64,000 nt of DNA from Mycobacterium ahvazicum (lineage in GTDB: Bacteria; Actinomycetota; Actinomycetes; Mycobacteriales; Mycobacteriaceae): assembly GCF_900176255.2 (NCBI RefSeq), contig NZ_FXEG02000002.1, forward strand, positions 248,001 to 312,000, read 5' to 3'. Shown here one piece after another: positions 37,442-45,300 of this stretch. Numbering within the stretch: the stretch's first letter is position 1; each line of letters starts with the position of its first letter. The position numbers were made by a program, and so were the translations under genes. The notes below the pieces were generated by a model, which worked only from the letters and a program-made list of their open reading frames with translations, was not told where the DNA came from and made no database searches.

Positions 37442-37975
37442 CTACTTTCGTGCAGATATTGATGCAATCGCGGCGACGGTTTCTTCAGCGCGCGCGTCTG
37501 GGTGTGAGGCTTCCCCGAGCATGGTTACGACGCTGGTGACGATCGGTTTGCCGTCGGCGTCGGTCACCTCACTGCGGATCTCGGCGATCACAGTGCCGTG
37601 CGACTCGATGACCGAGTCTAGATAGGTATCGAAGTACAACTTGTCGTGGGCCAGGATCGGGCGGTGAAAGGTGAACTTCTGGTCGCGATGCAGCACCCGG
37701 GCGATGTTGATCGGGATGCTGAACTTCGTGAAAATGTCCAGCTGCACCCGGCGTCCGGCGATTGCCAGGAATGTCAGCGGAGCCACCACGGCCGGATACC
37801 CGGCTTCCCCGGCGTCAATCTCGCTGAAGTGCGTCGCGTGGTCGTCTTGCACCGAGGCCGCGAACTCGCGGATCTTTTCGCGGCCGACCTCGAAGTAGTC
37901 CGGTGCGCGGTAATGGCTGCCGATCAGGCCCTGGGTCCCCTCGGGAAGGGTCGTGGCCCCCTCTGATGTTGTCAT
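37442..37975 (-). CDS. MaoC-like dehydratase, UPF0336 family (Rv0504c-like)
   Basis: A 177-residue hot-dog protein related to HadA/HadC, subunits of the FAS-II (3R)-hydroxyacyl-ACP dehydratase. Conserved parts are [41 protein letters not shown] and [20 protein letters not shown]. The hydratase-2 Asp/His motif is not complete, as in HadA/HadC. It starts with ATG at 37975, 45 bases after serB1, and runs into cmaA2 after ten bases, so a link to mycolate synthesis is plausible. The exact partner is unknown. Confidence 0.9.
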   Translation of the reverse strand: MTTSEGATTLPEGTQGLIGSHYRAPDYFEVGREKIREFAASVQDDHATHFSEIDAGEAGYPAVVAPLTFLAIAGRRVQLDIFTKFSIPINIARVLHRDQKFTFHRPILAHDKLYFDTYLDSVIESHGTVIAEIRSEVTDADGKPIVTSVVTMLGEASHPDARAEETVAAIASISARK

Positions 37976-38020
37976 GGCGTTGCGGGCTCCCCACTAATCG
38001 TTGCTCAGCGGCGCAGCCTA

Positions 38021-38938
38021 TCAGCGGGATTGGCGCCGGGACGCCAACGCGGCCAGCGCACCGCCTGCGGCGCCGAGGGCCAGCGCCGACGGAACCCCGA
38101 TCCGCGCGGCCTTGCGAGCGGTCCGGAAGTCGCGGATCTCCCATCCGCGCTCCCGGGCCAGGCTGCGCAGCCGGGCGTCGGGGTTGATGGCGACCGCGGT
38201 GCCCACCAGCGACAGCATCGGCACGTCGTTGTAGCTGTCGGAGTAGGCCGTACAGCGTTTGAGATTGAGGCCCTCGCGGATCGCCAGGGACCGAACGGCG
38301 TGCGCCTTGCCCGGGCCGTGCAGGATGTCGCCGACGAGCCGACCGGTGAAGACGCCGTCCACCGATTCCGCCACGGTGCCCAGCGCGCCGGTCAGGCCGA
38401 GCCGACGCGCAATGGTTGCGGCAAGCTCGTACGGCGTTGCCGTGATCAGCCACACCTGCTGGCCCGCGTCCAGATGCATCTGGGTGAGCTCCCGAGTGCC
38501 GGCCCAGATCTTGTCGGCGATGATCTCGTCGTAGATGTCCTCGCCGAGGGTGACCAGCTCTTCGACCGAGCGGCCCTCGATGAACGTGAGCGCTTTGCGT
38601 CGGCCGGCGGCGACGTCGTTGCTGTTCTCCTTGCCGAGTAGCTGAAACTTGGTCTGCGCGTAGATGAATCCGATCACGTCGCGATAAGTGAAGTAGTTGC
38701 GCGCGGCCAGACCGCGTCCGAAATGCACCGCGGAAGAGCCCTGGACCAATGTGTTGTCGACGTCGAAGAACGCCGCGGCGGTCAGGTCGATCGGCGGTTG
38801 CGGGCCACCTTGGGCGGCGGTCGCCTCTTGCAGGCCCTCGAGCGCGCGGGCGGCGCTGGCATTGGCCGCTACCGACTCCAGGTCAACTCGAACGGCGGGG
38901 TCGGCGTTGTCCGACTCATCCGACTCTGAGGAAGTCAT
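38021..38938 (-). CDS. serB1: HAD-superfamily phosphoserine phosphatase-like protein SerB1
   Basis: A 305-residue HAD phosphatase. Motif I is [20 protein letters not shown] (DxDxT), motif II is WLITATPYE and motif III is the GK...[11 protein letters not shown] region. The C-terminus has a short hydrophobic segment ([20 protein letters not shown]). The ATG at 38938 is placed seven bases after a perfect AGGAGG; a GTG at 38944 is too close to it. It is annotated as phosphoserine phosphatase in M. tuberculosis (Rv0505c), but the true substrate of this paralogue is uncertain. It is the last backbone gene before the toxin cassette. Confidence 0.9.
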   Translation of the reverse strand: MTSSESDESDNADPAVRVDLESVAANASAARALEGLQEATAAQGGPQPPIDLTAAAFFDVDNTLVQGSSAVHFGRGLAARNYFTYRDVIGFIYAQTKFQLLGKENSNDVAAGRRKALTFIEGRSVEELVTLGEDIYDEIIADKIWAGTRELTQMHLDAGQQVWLITATPYELAATIARRLGLTGALGTVAESVDGVFTGRLVGDILHGPGKAHAVRSLAIREGLNLKRCTAYSDSYNDVPMLSLVGTAVAINPDARLRSLARERGWEIRDFRTARKAARIGVPSALALGAAGGALAALASRRQSR

Positions 38939-39255
38939 CGCCACACCTCCTGGATCGCCGGGCCATCGGGTGGCCGGTCCGCGGCCGCTATCAACCCTAT
39001 CCGGCAGGCTTGATGGCCGGTTTCACGCCTCCGACATGGGTTGGTGTTGTGGAGACTGCGGCGCGAAATGTGTTGTGACACTTAACTCTTCGATAGCACC
39101 GCTCGGCTTGGGATCGACAGGTCTCTCGACGTATGCATTTCTAGTGCACACGGCGTCACGCTTTTCGCAGTGCCGAAGAAATCCGAAAGGATGCGTAGCA
39201 AATCGTCATTGGCGGACAGGCCACGGAGATTCGCAGTCATCGAGATGTGCGTGAA
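38939..39255. other. 317-base gap between serB1 and the orphan gene, no gene seen
   Basis: The first part is typical GC-rich leader of serB1. From about 39040 the sequence becomes visibly richer in A and T and looks like a junction of inserted DNA. I see no credible ORF of its own; open frames on the plus strand have no protein character. It may include remnants of a further orphan or immunity gene. Confidence 0.45.
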
Positions 39256-39471
39256 TCAGCGATTCTTTGGATCGTACTCAGTCCCGGAAATGTCATCCCA
39301 AAACTTTGGTGAGATTTCCTTGATTCGATCTTCCGGAGCGATAGCGTCCACCTCTCGCTGAAACTCGTCAAATGCTTTCCGTGCCCGTGCTAATTCTTCG
39401 GGCGTCGGTGGTGTGACGCCAGCTTCCTCGGGAGTTGAAAAGATCTTACCCGCGATTTTCTCGCTCATCAT
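39256..39471 (-). CDS. 71-residue orphan protein, candidate immunity protein for the adjacent toxin
   Basis: A 71-residue acidic protein (MMSEKIAGKIFSTPEEAGVT, ending GTEYDPKNR) with helical content (TPEELARARKAFDEFQREVD). I recognise no family. It has a GGAGA ribosome site and two adjacent ATGs (39471 and 39468). It lies 44 bases downstream of the ADP-ribosyltransferase-type toxin gene in the same direction, in the position of the immunity gene after cpnT. Its base composition is richer in A/T than the neighbourhood, like the toxin tail. It does not resemble IFT, the TNT immunity factor. The immunity role is inferred from position, size and charge. Confidence 0.7.
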   Translation of the reverse strand: MMSEKIAGKIFSTPEEAGVTPPTPEELARARKAFDEFQREVDAIAPEDRIKEISPKFWDDISGTEYDPKNR

Positions 39472-39515
39472 GCAATCTCCATATCACTCGCCTGCGCCTG
39501 TACCATACGCTATGC

Positions 39516-41888
39516 CTAGCGCTCAATCATCTCGATAATGGTCCGACCCGTTCTCGGGTCGACTGTCCTGTTTTCGACATAGAACTTTGATCCCGGCGGG
39601 AATAACACCTCTTTCTCGCCGGGATACATCGAGAAAGACGAAATATCTCGACCAGTGAGGGAGAAAATTCTAAACTCGACATTTCCGCCGAACGCCGGTC
39701 CCTCTGCGACGGCCCGGAGAGTTGTCGTACTCGTAAAAGCAGGTTCTGTAATGACTCGGCCAGGTTGATATCGGTCGAGAACTTCGGTCGGTAAGCTTGT
39801 GCCTCGAATGACCGGGCCTTGGTAGGCTGGAAGCTTTTCTAATGCTCGATTTATCGCGTCGACTCGCGCTTGATGAGATGCATCCAATGCGCCGTTCCTC
39901 AGGACGTCATTTAATTCTTGATAGCCAGGCCCAGTGTAATCGGTCAACGCCGCTATATCAGCCGGTGTCAACGGGATCGTTGAATGTGGGTGGCCGCTGC
40001 CGTCGCCGGGTTCGAGTGGTGAGCCATCAGCCGGTGGGTATGGCGTGCCCTCACCGGGATGGTGTGGGGATCCGCCGTCAGGAAGATGCGGCGTCGCCCC
40101 ATTGGGTTGGTGTGGTCCGTGTGGGCCCGGTTCACCCATGTGAGGCGCCCCGCCGTGCGGGACTGGCGCCTCGCCTGGGCCGCTACCTGTCGGCACCGAC
40201 GGCGGATGCGGCGCAGACGGGTTTGCGCCTTTCTGAGCCAGCTCGCCCGGATTTTCGCTCGGAGTCGTCGGGACATGCTCATGCGGCTGGGGCGCCTCCG
40301 CAGGTGCAGACGCGGGTGGCTTGCCACCGGACGTCGGTGGCGGCGCAGTCGGTTTGGGCGTCTTACCGGCTGGAGGCTTGGGCTCGGTTGGGCTATGCGG
40401 CGGTGCGGTGCCGGCGGGGGCCGGGCCCGGCTTGGGCGTAGGTGCTGGACTGCCTGGTTCCGGCGGTTTCGGGCCGGTCGGCGGTGGTTTGGGGCGCTCG
40501 ACGGGCGGCTTAGGCGTCTCGGGCGGCTTGATTCCCGCGCGATCGAGAGGCTCCGGCAGGGGCGGCTTCTTCAAGCCCTTGATGGCATCCAGCGCTGCGC
40601 GGCCCCTGGTGCCCAGCCTGGAAAGCGGTCCGCCCGGCAGGGCCAACGTCAGTCCGTCAAACAACGTCCGGCCGGCCGCCCCGACGGGATCGGTCTGCCA
40701 CTGATCCCAATGGGAGACGTCCTTGCCCAATGCTTTCCACGAATCTTGGACCGACGGCGAACCTTCCGGGCCCAAGCCGGCCAGCGGCAACGCACCCCGG
40801 ACCATGTCGTTCGAATCGTGGTAGAAACCCACCGGGTCGAACAGGAGCCGCAGCTGGCTCATGCTCAACGCGCCTTCGACGAATTCGGCGGCTTCGCTCA
40901 GAAACTCCTCGCCGCCGTGCCCATTCCGACCGATGATTCGCCCGACATCGGTACCGTGCAGAAACTGATCCCACTGCTTGGCGGCGTAATTGCCCATCGT
41001 GGTAACAATCGCCTCGGCTTCGGCGAGGGCGGAGGCGATCTCGGCTTCCAGCGCCTTGACCTCGGAATTGAAATTGTCGATCACCGTGCGGATGTCGTTG
41101 GCGATCTTTCTGATCTCGTCTTCGTCCTCGTCGGTCAGGATGTCCCAGACCTCTTTGAACCCGGTCAGCGGATCGCAGATCCGCGACAGCAAGTCCAGGA
41201 TCGCCGCATGAACCTTGTCGATCTTGGCGGCATAGCTGCTGAGCTGACTCGCGATCCGTTGGCACTGCTGCACGAGTCGGGTGGAACGGCTGTATGCGTC
41301 GGTGAAGGCGTTCTCGACGAGTGAGGCCTCCGGAAGTTGTTGGGCGCGAATAACTCCCATCGCCGTCCCGGTCCCGAGAATTTCCCCGAGCGCGAACTGC
41401 GTGCCGGCTGCCGTCCACGCCGTGGCGGCGGCCCGCAATTTCGCCGAATCGCCACTGGGCCAGATCATTCCGAGGTACGGCGCGACCCAGCCCCAACCCG
41501 GCGGGGCGCTATCGCTGTTTCCGAGCGACGACGGCAAATGGCCCGCCGAAATGAAACCTGAGGACGGGGGTGGCGGAACCGTTCCACCGTTACCGCCAAC
41601 GTTAGACATCGCTTCGGCCAGTGAGTAATTGTGCGCCGACATCCGTACGCCATTACCCAAGCTGCACAGCCCGTTTCGGGTCGACACCATGGCCTCGATG
41701 AGCTTGGCTGCCGAACGGTCGTAGTCGCGGCCGAGTGCAGCACCGGCAGGATCGTCGCCGGCCATACCGGCACAACCTGACAGTGCCGCCGTCAGAGTCG
41801 AGATCACCGACGCCAACCCCTCGGCGGCGGTCACCACCTCGGCGCCTGCCCCGTCAAGGGCCGCGGTATCAACCGCTAGCGGCGCCAT
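39516..41888 (-). CDS. CpnT-like type VII secreted protein with C-terminal ADP-ribosyltransferase domain
   Basis: A 790-residue polymorphic toxin. Residues 1-440 match the N-terminal channel/secretion domain of M. tuberculosis CpnT as I recall it: MAPLAVDTAALDGAGAE, RMSAHNYSLAEAMS, GWGWVAPYLGMIWPSGDSAK and MGVIRAQQLPEAS. Residues 441-637 are a proline/glycine/histidine-rich linker. Residues 640-790 are not TNT. They resemble ADP-ribosyltransferase exoenzymes (PF03496 type), with the R-S-E residues: Arg695 (GPVIRGTSLP), Ser720 (AFTSTTT) and Glu758/Glu760 (GEKEVLFPPGSKFYV). E-x-E implies arginine-specific transfer by family rule. ATG at 41888 begins four bases after the EsxE-like stop. The 3' part (below about 39970) is richer in A/T. 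Confidence 0.88.
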   Translation of the reverse strand: MAPLAVDTAALDGAGAEVVTAAEGLASVISTLTAALSGCAGMAGDDPAGAALGRDYDRSAAKLIEAMVSTRNGLCSLGNGVRMSAHNYSLAEAMSNVGGNGGTVPPPPSSGFISAGHLPSSLGNSDSAPPGWGWVAPYLGMIWPSGDSAKLRAAATAWTAAGTQFALGEILGTGTAMGVIRAQQLPEASLVENAFTDAYSRSTRLVQQCQRIASQLSSYAAKIDKVHAAILDLLSRICDPLTGFKEVWDILTDEDEDEIRKIANDIRTVIDNFNSEVKALEAEIASALAEAEAIVTTMGNYAAKQWDQFLHGTDVGRIIGRNGHGGEEFLSEAAEFVEGALSMSQLRLLFDPVGFYHDSNDMVRGALPLAGLGPEGSPSVQDSWKALGKDVSHWDQWQTDPVGAAGRTLFDGLTLALPGGPLSRLGTRGRAALDAIKGLKKPPLPEPLDRAGIKPPETPKPPVERPKPPPTGPKPPEPGSPAPTPKPGPAPAGTAPPHSPTEPKPPAGKTPKPTAPPPTSGGKPPASAPAEAPQPHEHVPTTPSENPGELAQKGANPSAPHPPSVPTGSGPGEAPVPHGGAPHMGEPGPHGPHQPNGATPHLPDGGSPHHPGEGTPYPPADGSPLEPGDGSGHPHSTIPLTPADIAALTDYTGPGYQELNDVLRNGALDASHQARVDAINRALEKLPAYQGPVIRGTSLPTEVLDRYQPGRVITEPAFTSTTTLRAVAEGPAFGGNVEFRIFSLTGRDISSFSMYPGEKEVLFPPGSKFYVENRTVDPRTGRTIIEMIER

Positions 41889-41892
41889 TAGC

Positions 41893-42183
41893 TCACGACC
41901 ACATCGCCAAATTCGTCGTCATGGCGCCGGTGTAGTTGCTGTGCGCGGTCGCACCGGCCGTTCGCAGCCGAGCCAGCGCCTCGCGCATTATTGCCTCGCC
42001 GCGAGCCCAGTGTTGATGGGCTTCGGCATGGGCAGCCGCTCCCTCGCCCGTCCACGTCGTGTGCAGATTGCTTACAAGAGAGTCGATTTCGGTCAACATG
42101 CTCTCGGCATAGCGTTGAAATTCGGCCATCCGTTGCACGGCATCCGCCAATGCCTGCGGTTCCACCCGGAATGCCTCAGCCAC
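41893..42183 (-). CDS. EsxE-like WXG100 protein
   Basis: A 96-residue WXG100 protein. Trp44-x-Gly46 in LHTTWTGEGAAAHAEAHQHW lies between two helices. The C-terminus (AHSNYTGAMTTNLAMWS) is close to EsxE of M. tuberculosis (Rv3904c) as I recall it. EsxE pairs with EsxF and is needed for CpnT export and toxicity. The start is GTG at 42183, inside the last codons of the EsxF-like gene (8-base overlap). The CpnT-like gene starts four bases later. The three are surely co-translated and likely form one secretion unit. The ESX system used is not encoded here. Confidence 0.9.
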   Translation of the reverse strand: MAEAFRVEPQALADAVQRMAEFQRYAESMLTEIDSLVSNLHTTWTGEGAAAHAEAHQHWARGEAIMREALARLRTAGATAHSNYTGAMTTNLAMWS

Positions 42184-42487
42184 GGTGCACCTGCCGGACC
42201 AGCTGCGCGGATACAGCCTCGTTGTTCAGATATTCCTGGCCGGCCCGGTCTACCGCCTTGGCCAAGATCGACAGTCCCATCTCGACCTCGCGAGCACCGC
42301 GATGCCACAGCTCCCACGCGGCCGAGTAGGCGCTTCCCGATCCGCCCAGCCAGCCGCCCAACATGTCGCCGACTTGACCGTCCAGCTCGGCCAGCTGACT
42401 CCGCAGCGACTCGGCCGCACCGAGTAGTCCCTGCGCGAACCCCTGCATCATGTGGGGGTCGACACGCAGATCCTCGTTTGCGGCCAT
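42176..42487 (-). CDS. EsxF-like WXG100 protein
   Basis: A 103-residue WXG100 protein. Trp46-x-Gly48 lies in LGGWLGGSGSAYSAAWELWH, and a YxxxE secretion motif is present (Tyr86 to Glu90, EYLNNEAVSA). It closely follows the EsxF (Rv3905c) plan: DLRVDPHMMQGFAQGLLGAA near the start and QLVRQVHRG at the end. It is the first gene of the cassette, with ATG at 42487. It is divergent from the glutaredoxin-like gene with 78 bases between starts. It presumably dimerises with the EsxE-like partner and carries the export signal for the complex. Confidence 0.9.
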   Translation of the reverse strand: MAANEDLRVDPHMMQGFAQGLLGAAESLRSQLAELDGQVGDMLGGWLGGSGSAYSAAWELWHRGAREVEMGLSILAKAVDRAGQEYLNNEAVSAQLVRQVHRG

Positions 42488-42565
42488 AGCCGAAATTTAA
42501 TCCGTGCCGTGGCCGCCCACAATTCACTTTTGGGTGTCCAAATGTGCCGATGCCACACTGGTGCC

Positions 42566-42826
42566 ATGACCAAGCGCCCCAAGGTGGAGCTGCTGACTCG
42601 CGCCGGATGCACCATCTGCGAGCGGGCCCACGCACGGCTGGCGGAGTTAGCCGGGGAGCTGAATTTCGACCTGGCCACCACCGACGTCGACGCCGCCGCG
42701 GCGGCCGGCAACCCCGGGCTGCGGGCCGAGTTCGGCGATCGGCTGCCCGTGATTTTGCTGGACGGCCGCGAGCACAGTTACTGGGAGATCGACGAGCCGC
42801 GGCTGCGCGCGGACCTCACCCGATAA
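42566..42826 (+). CDS. Glutaredoxin-like protein (Rv0508-like, DUF836)
   Basis: An 86-residue thioredoxin-fold protein. The CxxC motif is in LLTRAGCTICERAHARLAEL (Cys15, Cys18). The protein ends with a DG-R-HSYWEID segment typical of DUF836/glutaredoxin-like proteins. The ATG at 42566 begins MTKRPKVELLTRAG as in Rv0508. It sits just before hemA, as in H37Rv, but its upstream neighbour is the toxin cassette instead of mmpL2. A thiol-redox role is inferred from the motif. Confidence 0.92.
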   Translation: MTKRPKVELLTRAGCTICERAHARLAELAGELNFDLATTDVDAAAAAGNPGLRAEFGDRLPVILLDGREHSYWEIDEPRLRADLTR

Positions 42827-42937
42827 TGGAGCGGGGTGGGCGACGACTCATTATTTGGTAGCCCACCGAATAAACGTTTACCGTAGATGGCAGTTCAGTT
42901 ACTGGAGTAGCGAGGGAGCTGGCCAGGTGATGCTGCC

Positions 42938-44305
42938 GTGAGCATCTTGCTCTTCGGGGTTTCGCACCGTAGTGCGCCGGTCTCCGTTCTGGAACAACTC
43001 AGCATCGACGAATCGGATCGCAACAAGATCGTCGACCGGGTTTTGCAGTCGCCGCTGGTCACCGAGGCCTTGGTGCTGTCGACATGCAACCGGGTCGAGG
43101 TCTACGCGGTGGTTGACGCGTTCCACGGCGGTTTGGCCGTGATCGGGCAGGTGCTGTCGGAATACTCCGGAATGTCGATGGGCGACCTCACCAAACACGC
43201 GTACGTGCGCTACAGCGAGGCCGCCGTCGAGCACCTGTTCGCCGTCGCCAGCGGTCTGGACTCCGCGGTGATCGGCGAACAGCAGGTGCTCGGGCAGGTG
43301 CGCCGCGCCTACGCCGCCGCCGAGTCGAATCGCACAGTCGGGCGGATCCTGCACGAGCTGGCTCAACGCGCGCTGTCGGTCGGCAAGCGGGTGCATTCCG
43401 AAACGGCGATCGACGCCGCGGGCGCCTCGGTGGTGTCGGTCGCGCTCGGCATGGCCGAACGCAAGGTGGACGGGCTGGCGGGCAAGACCGCCGTCGTCGT
43501 CGGCGCCGGCGCGATGGGCGCGCTGTCGGCGGCCCACCTGATCCGGGCCGGTGTCGATCACATCCTGGTCCTCAACCGGTCGCAGTCCCGGGGACAACGG
43601 CTGGTCCGCAAGATTCGCGAATCGGGCGTGCGCGCCCAGGCGATGACGCTCGACCGGCTCGCCGATGCACTGGCCGACGCCGACGTGGTGGTCAGCTGTA
43701 CCGGCGCGGTGAGTCCGGTGGTGTCGCTGGCCGACGTGCACAACGCGCTGGCCGCCGCGCAGCGCGACGACACCGGCCACCCGCTGCTGATCTGCGACCT
43801 GGGCATGCCGCGCGACGTCGATCCCGCGGTGGCCGGGTTGCCCGGCGTCTGGGTCGTCGACGTGGAGCGCATTCAGCACGAGCCCTCGGCGCACGCCGCC
43901 GCCGGCGACGTCGACGCCGCACGCCACATCGTGGCCGCCGAGGTTGCGGCCTACCTGGCCGGACAGCGGATGGCCGAGGTGACCCCGACCGTGACCGCGT
44001 TGCGCCAGCGCGCCGCCGACGTCGTGGAAGCCGAGCTGTTGCGGCTGGAGAACCGGCTGCCTGGCCTCGAGAGCGCCCAGCGCGAAGAGGTCGCTCGCAC
44101 TGTCCGGCGCGTGGTGGACAAGCTGCTGCACGCTCCGACCGTGCGAATCAAGCAACTCGCCAGCGCCCCCGGCGGCGACAGCTACGCCGAGGCACTACGC
44201 GAACTTTTCGAACTCGACCAGACCGCCGTCGATGCCGTGGCTGCGGGTGAATTGCCGGTACTCCCAATGGGATTCGACGCCGGCACGCAGCAATCCGCCG
44301 AGTAA
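42938..44305 (+). CDS. hemA: Glutamyl-tRNA reductase
   Basis: A 455-residue enzyme that reduces glutamyl-tRNA to glutamate-1-semialdehyde using NADPH, the first step of C5 tetrapyrrole synthesis. The nucleophile cysteine is in [20 protein letters not shown] (about residue 50). The [20 protein letters not shown] signature is complete, and the NADPH fold is [19 protein letters not shown]. It starts with GTG at 42938. hemC follows 14 bases after its stop, in the operon hemA-hemC-hemD/cysG-hemB. hemL is at the far end of the window. Confidence 0.97.
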   Translation: MSILLFGVSHRSAPVSVLEQLSIDESDRNKIVDRVLQSPLVTEALVLSTCNRVEVYAVVDAFHGGLAVIGQVLSEYSGMSMGDLTKHAYVRYSEAAVEHLFAVASGLDSAVIGEQQVLGQVRRAYAAAESNRTVGRILHELAQRALSVGKRVHSETAIDAAGASVVSVALGMAERKVDGLAGKTAVVVGAGAMGALSAAHLIRAGVDHILVLNRSQSRGQRLVRKIRESGVRAQAMTLDRLADALADADVVVSCTGAVSPVVSLADVHNALAAAQRDDTGHPLLICDLGMPRDVDPAVAGLPGVWVVDVERIQHEPSAHAAAGDVDAARHIVAAEVAAYLAGQRMAEVTPTVTALRQRAADVVEAELLRLENRLPGLESAQREEVARTVRRVVDKLLHAPTVRIKQLASAPGGDSYAEALRELFELDQTAVDAVAAGELPVLPMGFDAGTQQSAE

Positions 44306-44319
44306 CCCGATTGGCGCAC

Positions 44320-45267
44320 GTGATCCGGTTAGGCACGCGGGGCAGTCTGCTCGCCACCACCCAGGCCTCCGTCGTTCGAGACACTCTGATCGCCAACGGC
44401 CACCCCGCGGAGTTGGTGATCATCAGCACGGCCGGTGACCAGTCGTCGGCGCCCATCGAAAGTCTGGGTGTGGGGGTGTTCACCACCGCGTTGCGCGAGG
44501 CGATCGTAGATGGCCGGGTCGACGCTGCCGTGCACTCTCACAAGGATTTGCCGACCGCCGACGACCCGAGGTTCAACATCGCGGCCATCCCGGCACGGAA
44601 TGACCCGCGCGACGCGCTGGTTGCGCGCGACGGACTGGTGCTCGGGGAGTTGCCGGCGGGTTCGCTGGTGGGCACGTCATCCCCGCGACGGGCCGCGCAG
44701 CTTAGGGCATTGGGTCTCGGTTTGGAAATCCGCCCCCTACGAGGCAACCTAGATACCAGGTTGAACAGGGTAAGTAGTGGTGATCTAGACGCCATCGTGG
44801 TGGCCCGGGCCGGACTGGCCCGCCTGGGCCGGCTCGCTGATGTCACCGAGACGCTTGAGCCGGTGCAAATGTTGCCAGCGCCGGCTCAGGGTGCGCTCGC
44901 CGTCGAATGCCGCGCCGAGGACAGCGGGCTGGCGGCAGTGCTGGCGGAGTTGGACGACTCCGACACACGCGCAGCGGTCACCGCGGAGCGAGCCCTGTTG
45001 GCCGAACTGGAGGCGGGTTGCTCCGCACCGGTGGGAGCGATCGCCGAGGTGGTCGAGTCCATTGATGAGGACGGCCGGGTCTTCGACGAGCTGTCGCTGC
45101 GCGGTTGCGTGGCGGCGCTCGACGGATCCGATGTGATCCGCGCGTCCGGCATCGGCGCTCCCGAGCGGGCCCGAGAGCTAGGGCTCTCGGTGGCAGCGGA
45201 GCTGTTGGAGTTGGGCGCGGGAGAGCTGATTGGGGGAGCGCGGCAAGACCCCGCGCATGAGAACTGA
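44320..45267 (+). CDS. hemC: Porphobilinogen deaminase (hydroxymethylbilane synthase)
   Basis: A 315-residue enzyme that polymerises four porphobilinogens to hydroxymethylbilane. [17 protein letters not shown] is the N-terminal signature. [12 protein letters not shown] holds the active site region (Asp), [13 protein letters not shown] the substrate-binding arginines, and [14 protein letters not shown] the cysteine that carries the dipyrromethane cofactor. The GTG at 44320 matches the known N-terminus (MIRxGTRG); the TTG at 44311 would add three residues. It is directly followed by the fused cysG/hemD gene. Confidence 0.96.
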   Translation: MIRLGTRGSLLATTQASVVRDTLIANGHPAELVIISTAGDQSSAPIESLGVGVFTTALREAIVDGRVDAAVHSHKDLPTADDPRFNIAAIPARNDPRDALVARDGLVLGELPAGSLVGTSSPRRAAQLRALGLGLEIRPLRGNLDTRLNRVSSGDLDAIVVARAGLARLGRLADVTETLEPVQMLPAPAQGALAVECRAEDSGLAAVLAELDDSDTRAAVTAERALLAELEAGCSAPVGAIAEVVESIDEDGRVFDELSLRGCVAALDGSDVIRASGIGAPERARELGLSVAAELLELGAGELIGGARQDPAHEN

Positions 45268-45300
45268 ATGACCTCAAAAAGGGATGACTTGGGAGCGACA

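Noticed and set aside
39170..39361. 63-residue plus-strand frame over the start of the orphan region
   Set aside because: It is antisense to the orphan gene, lacks a ribosome site and reads as random Ser/Arg-rich sequence.
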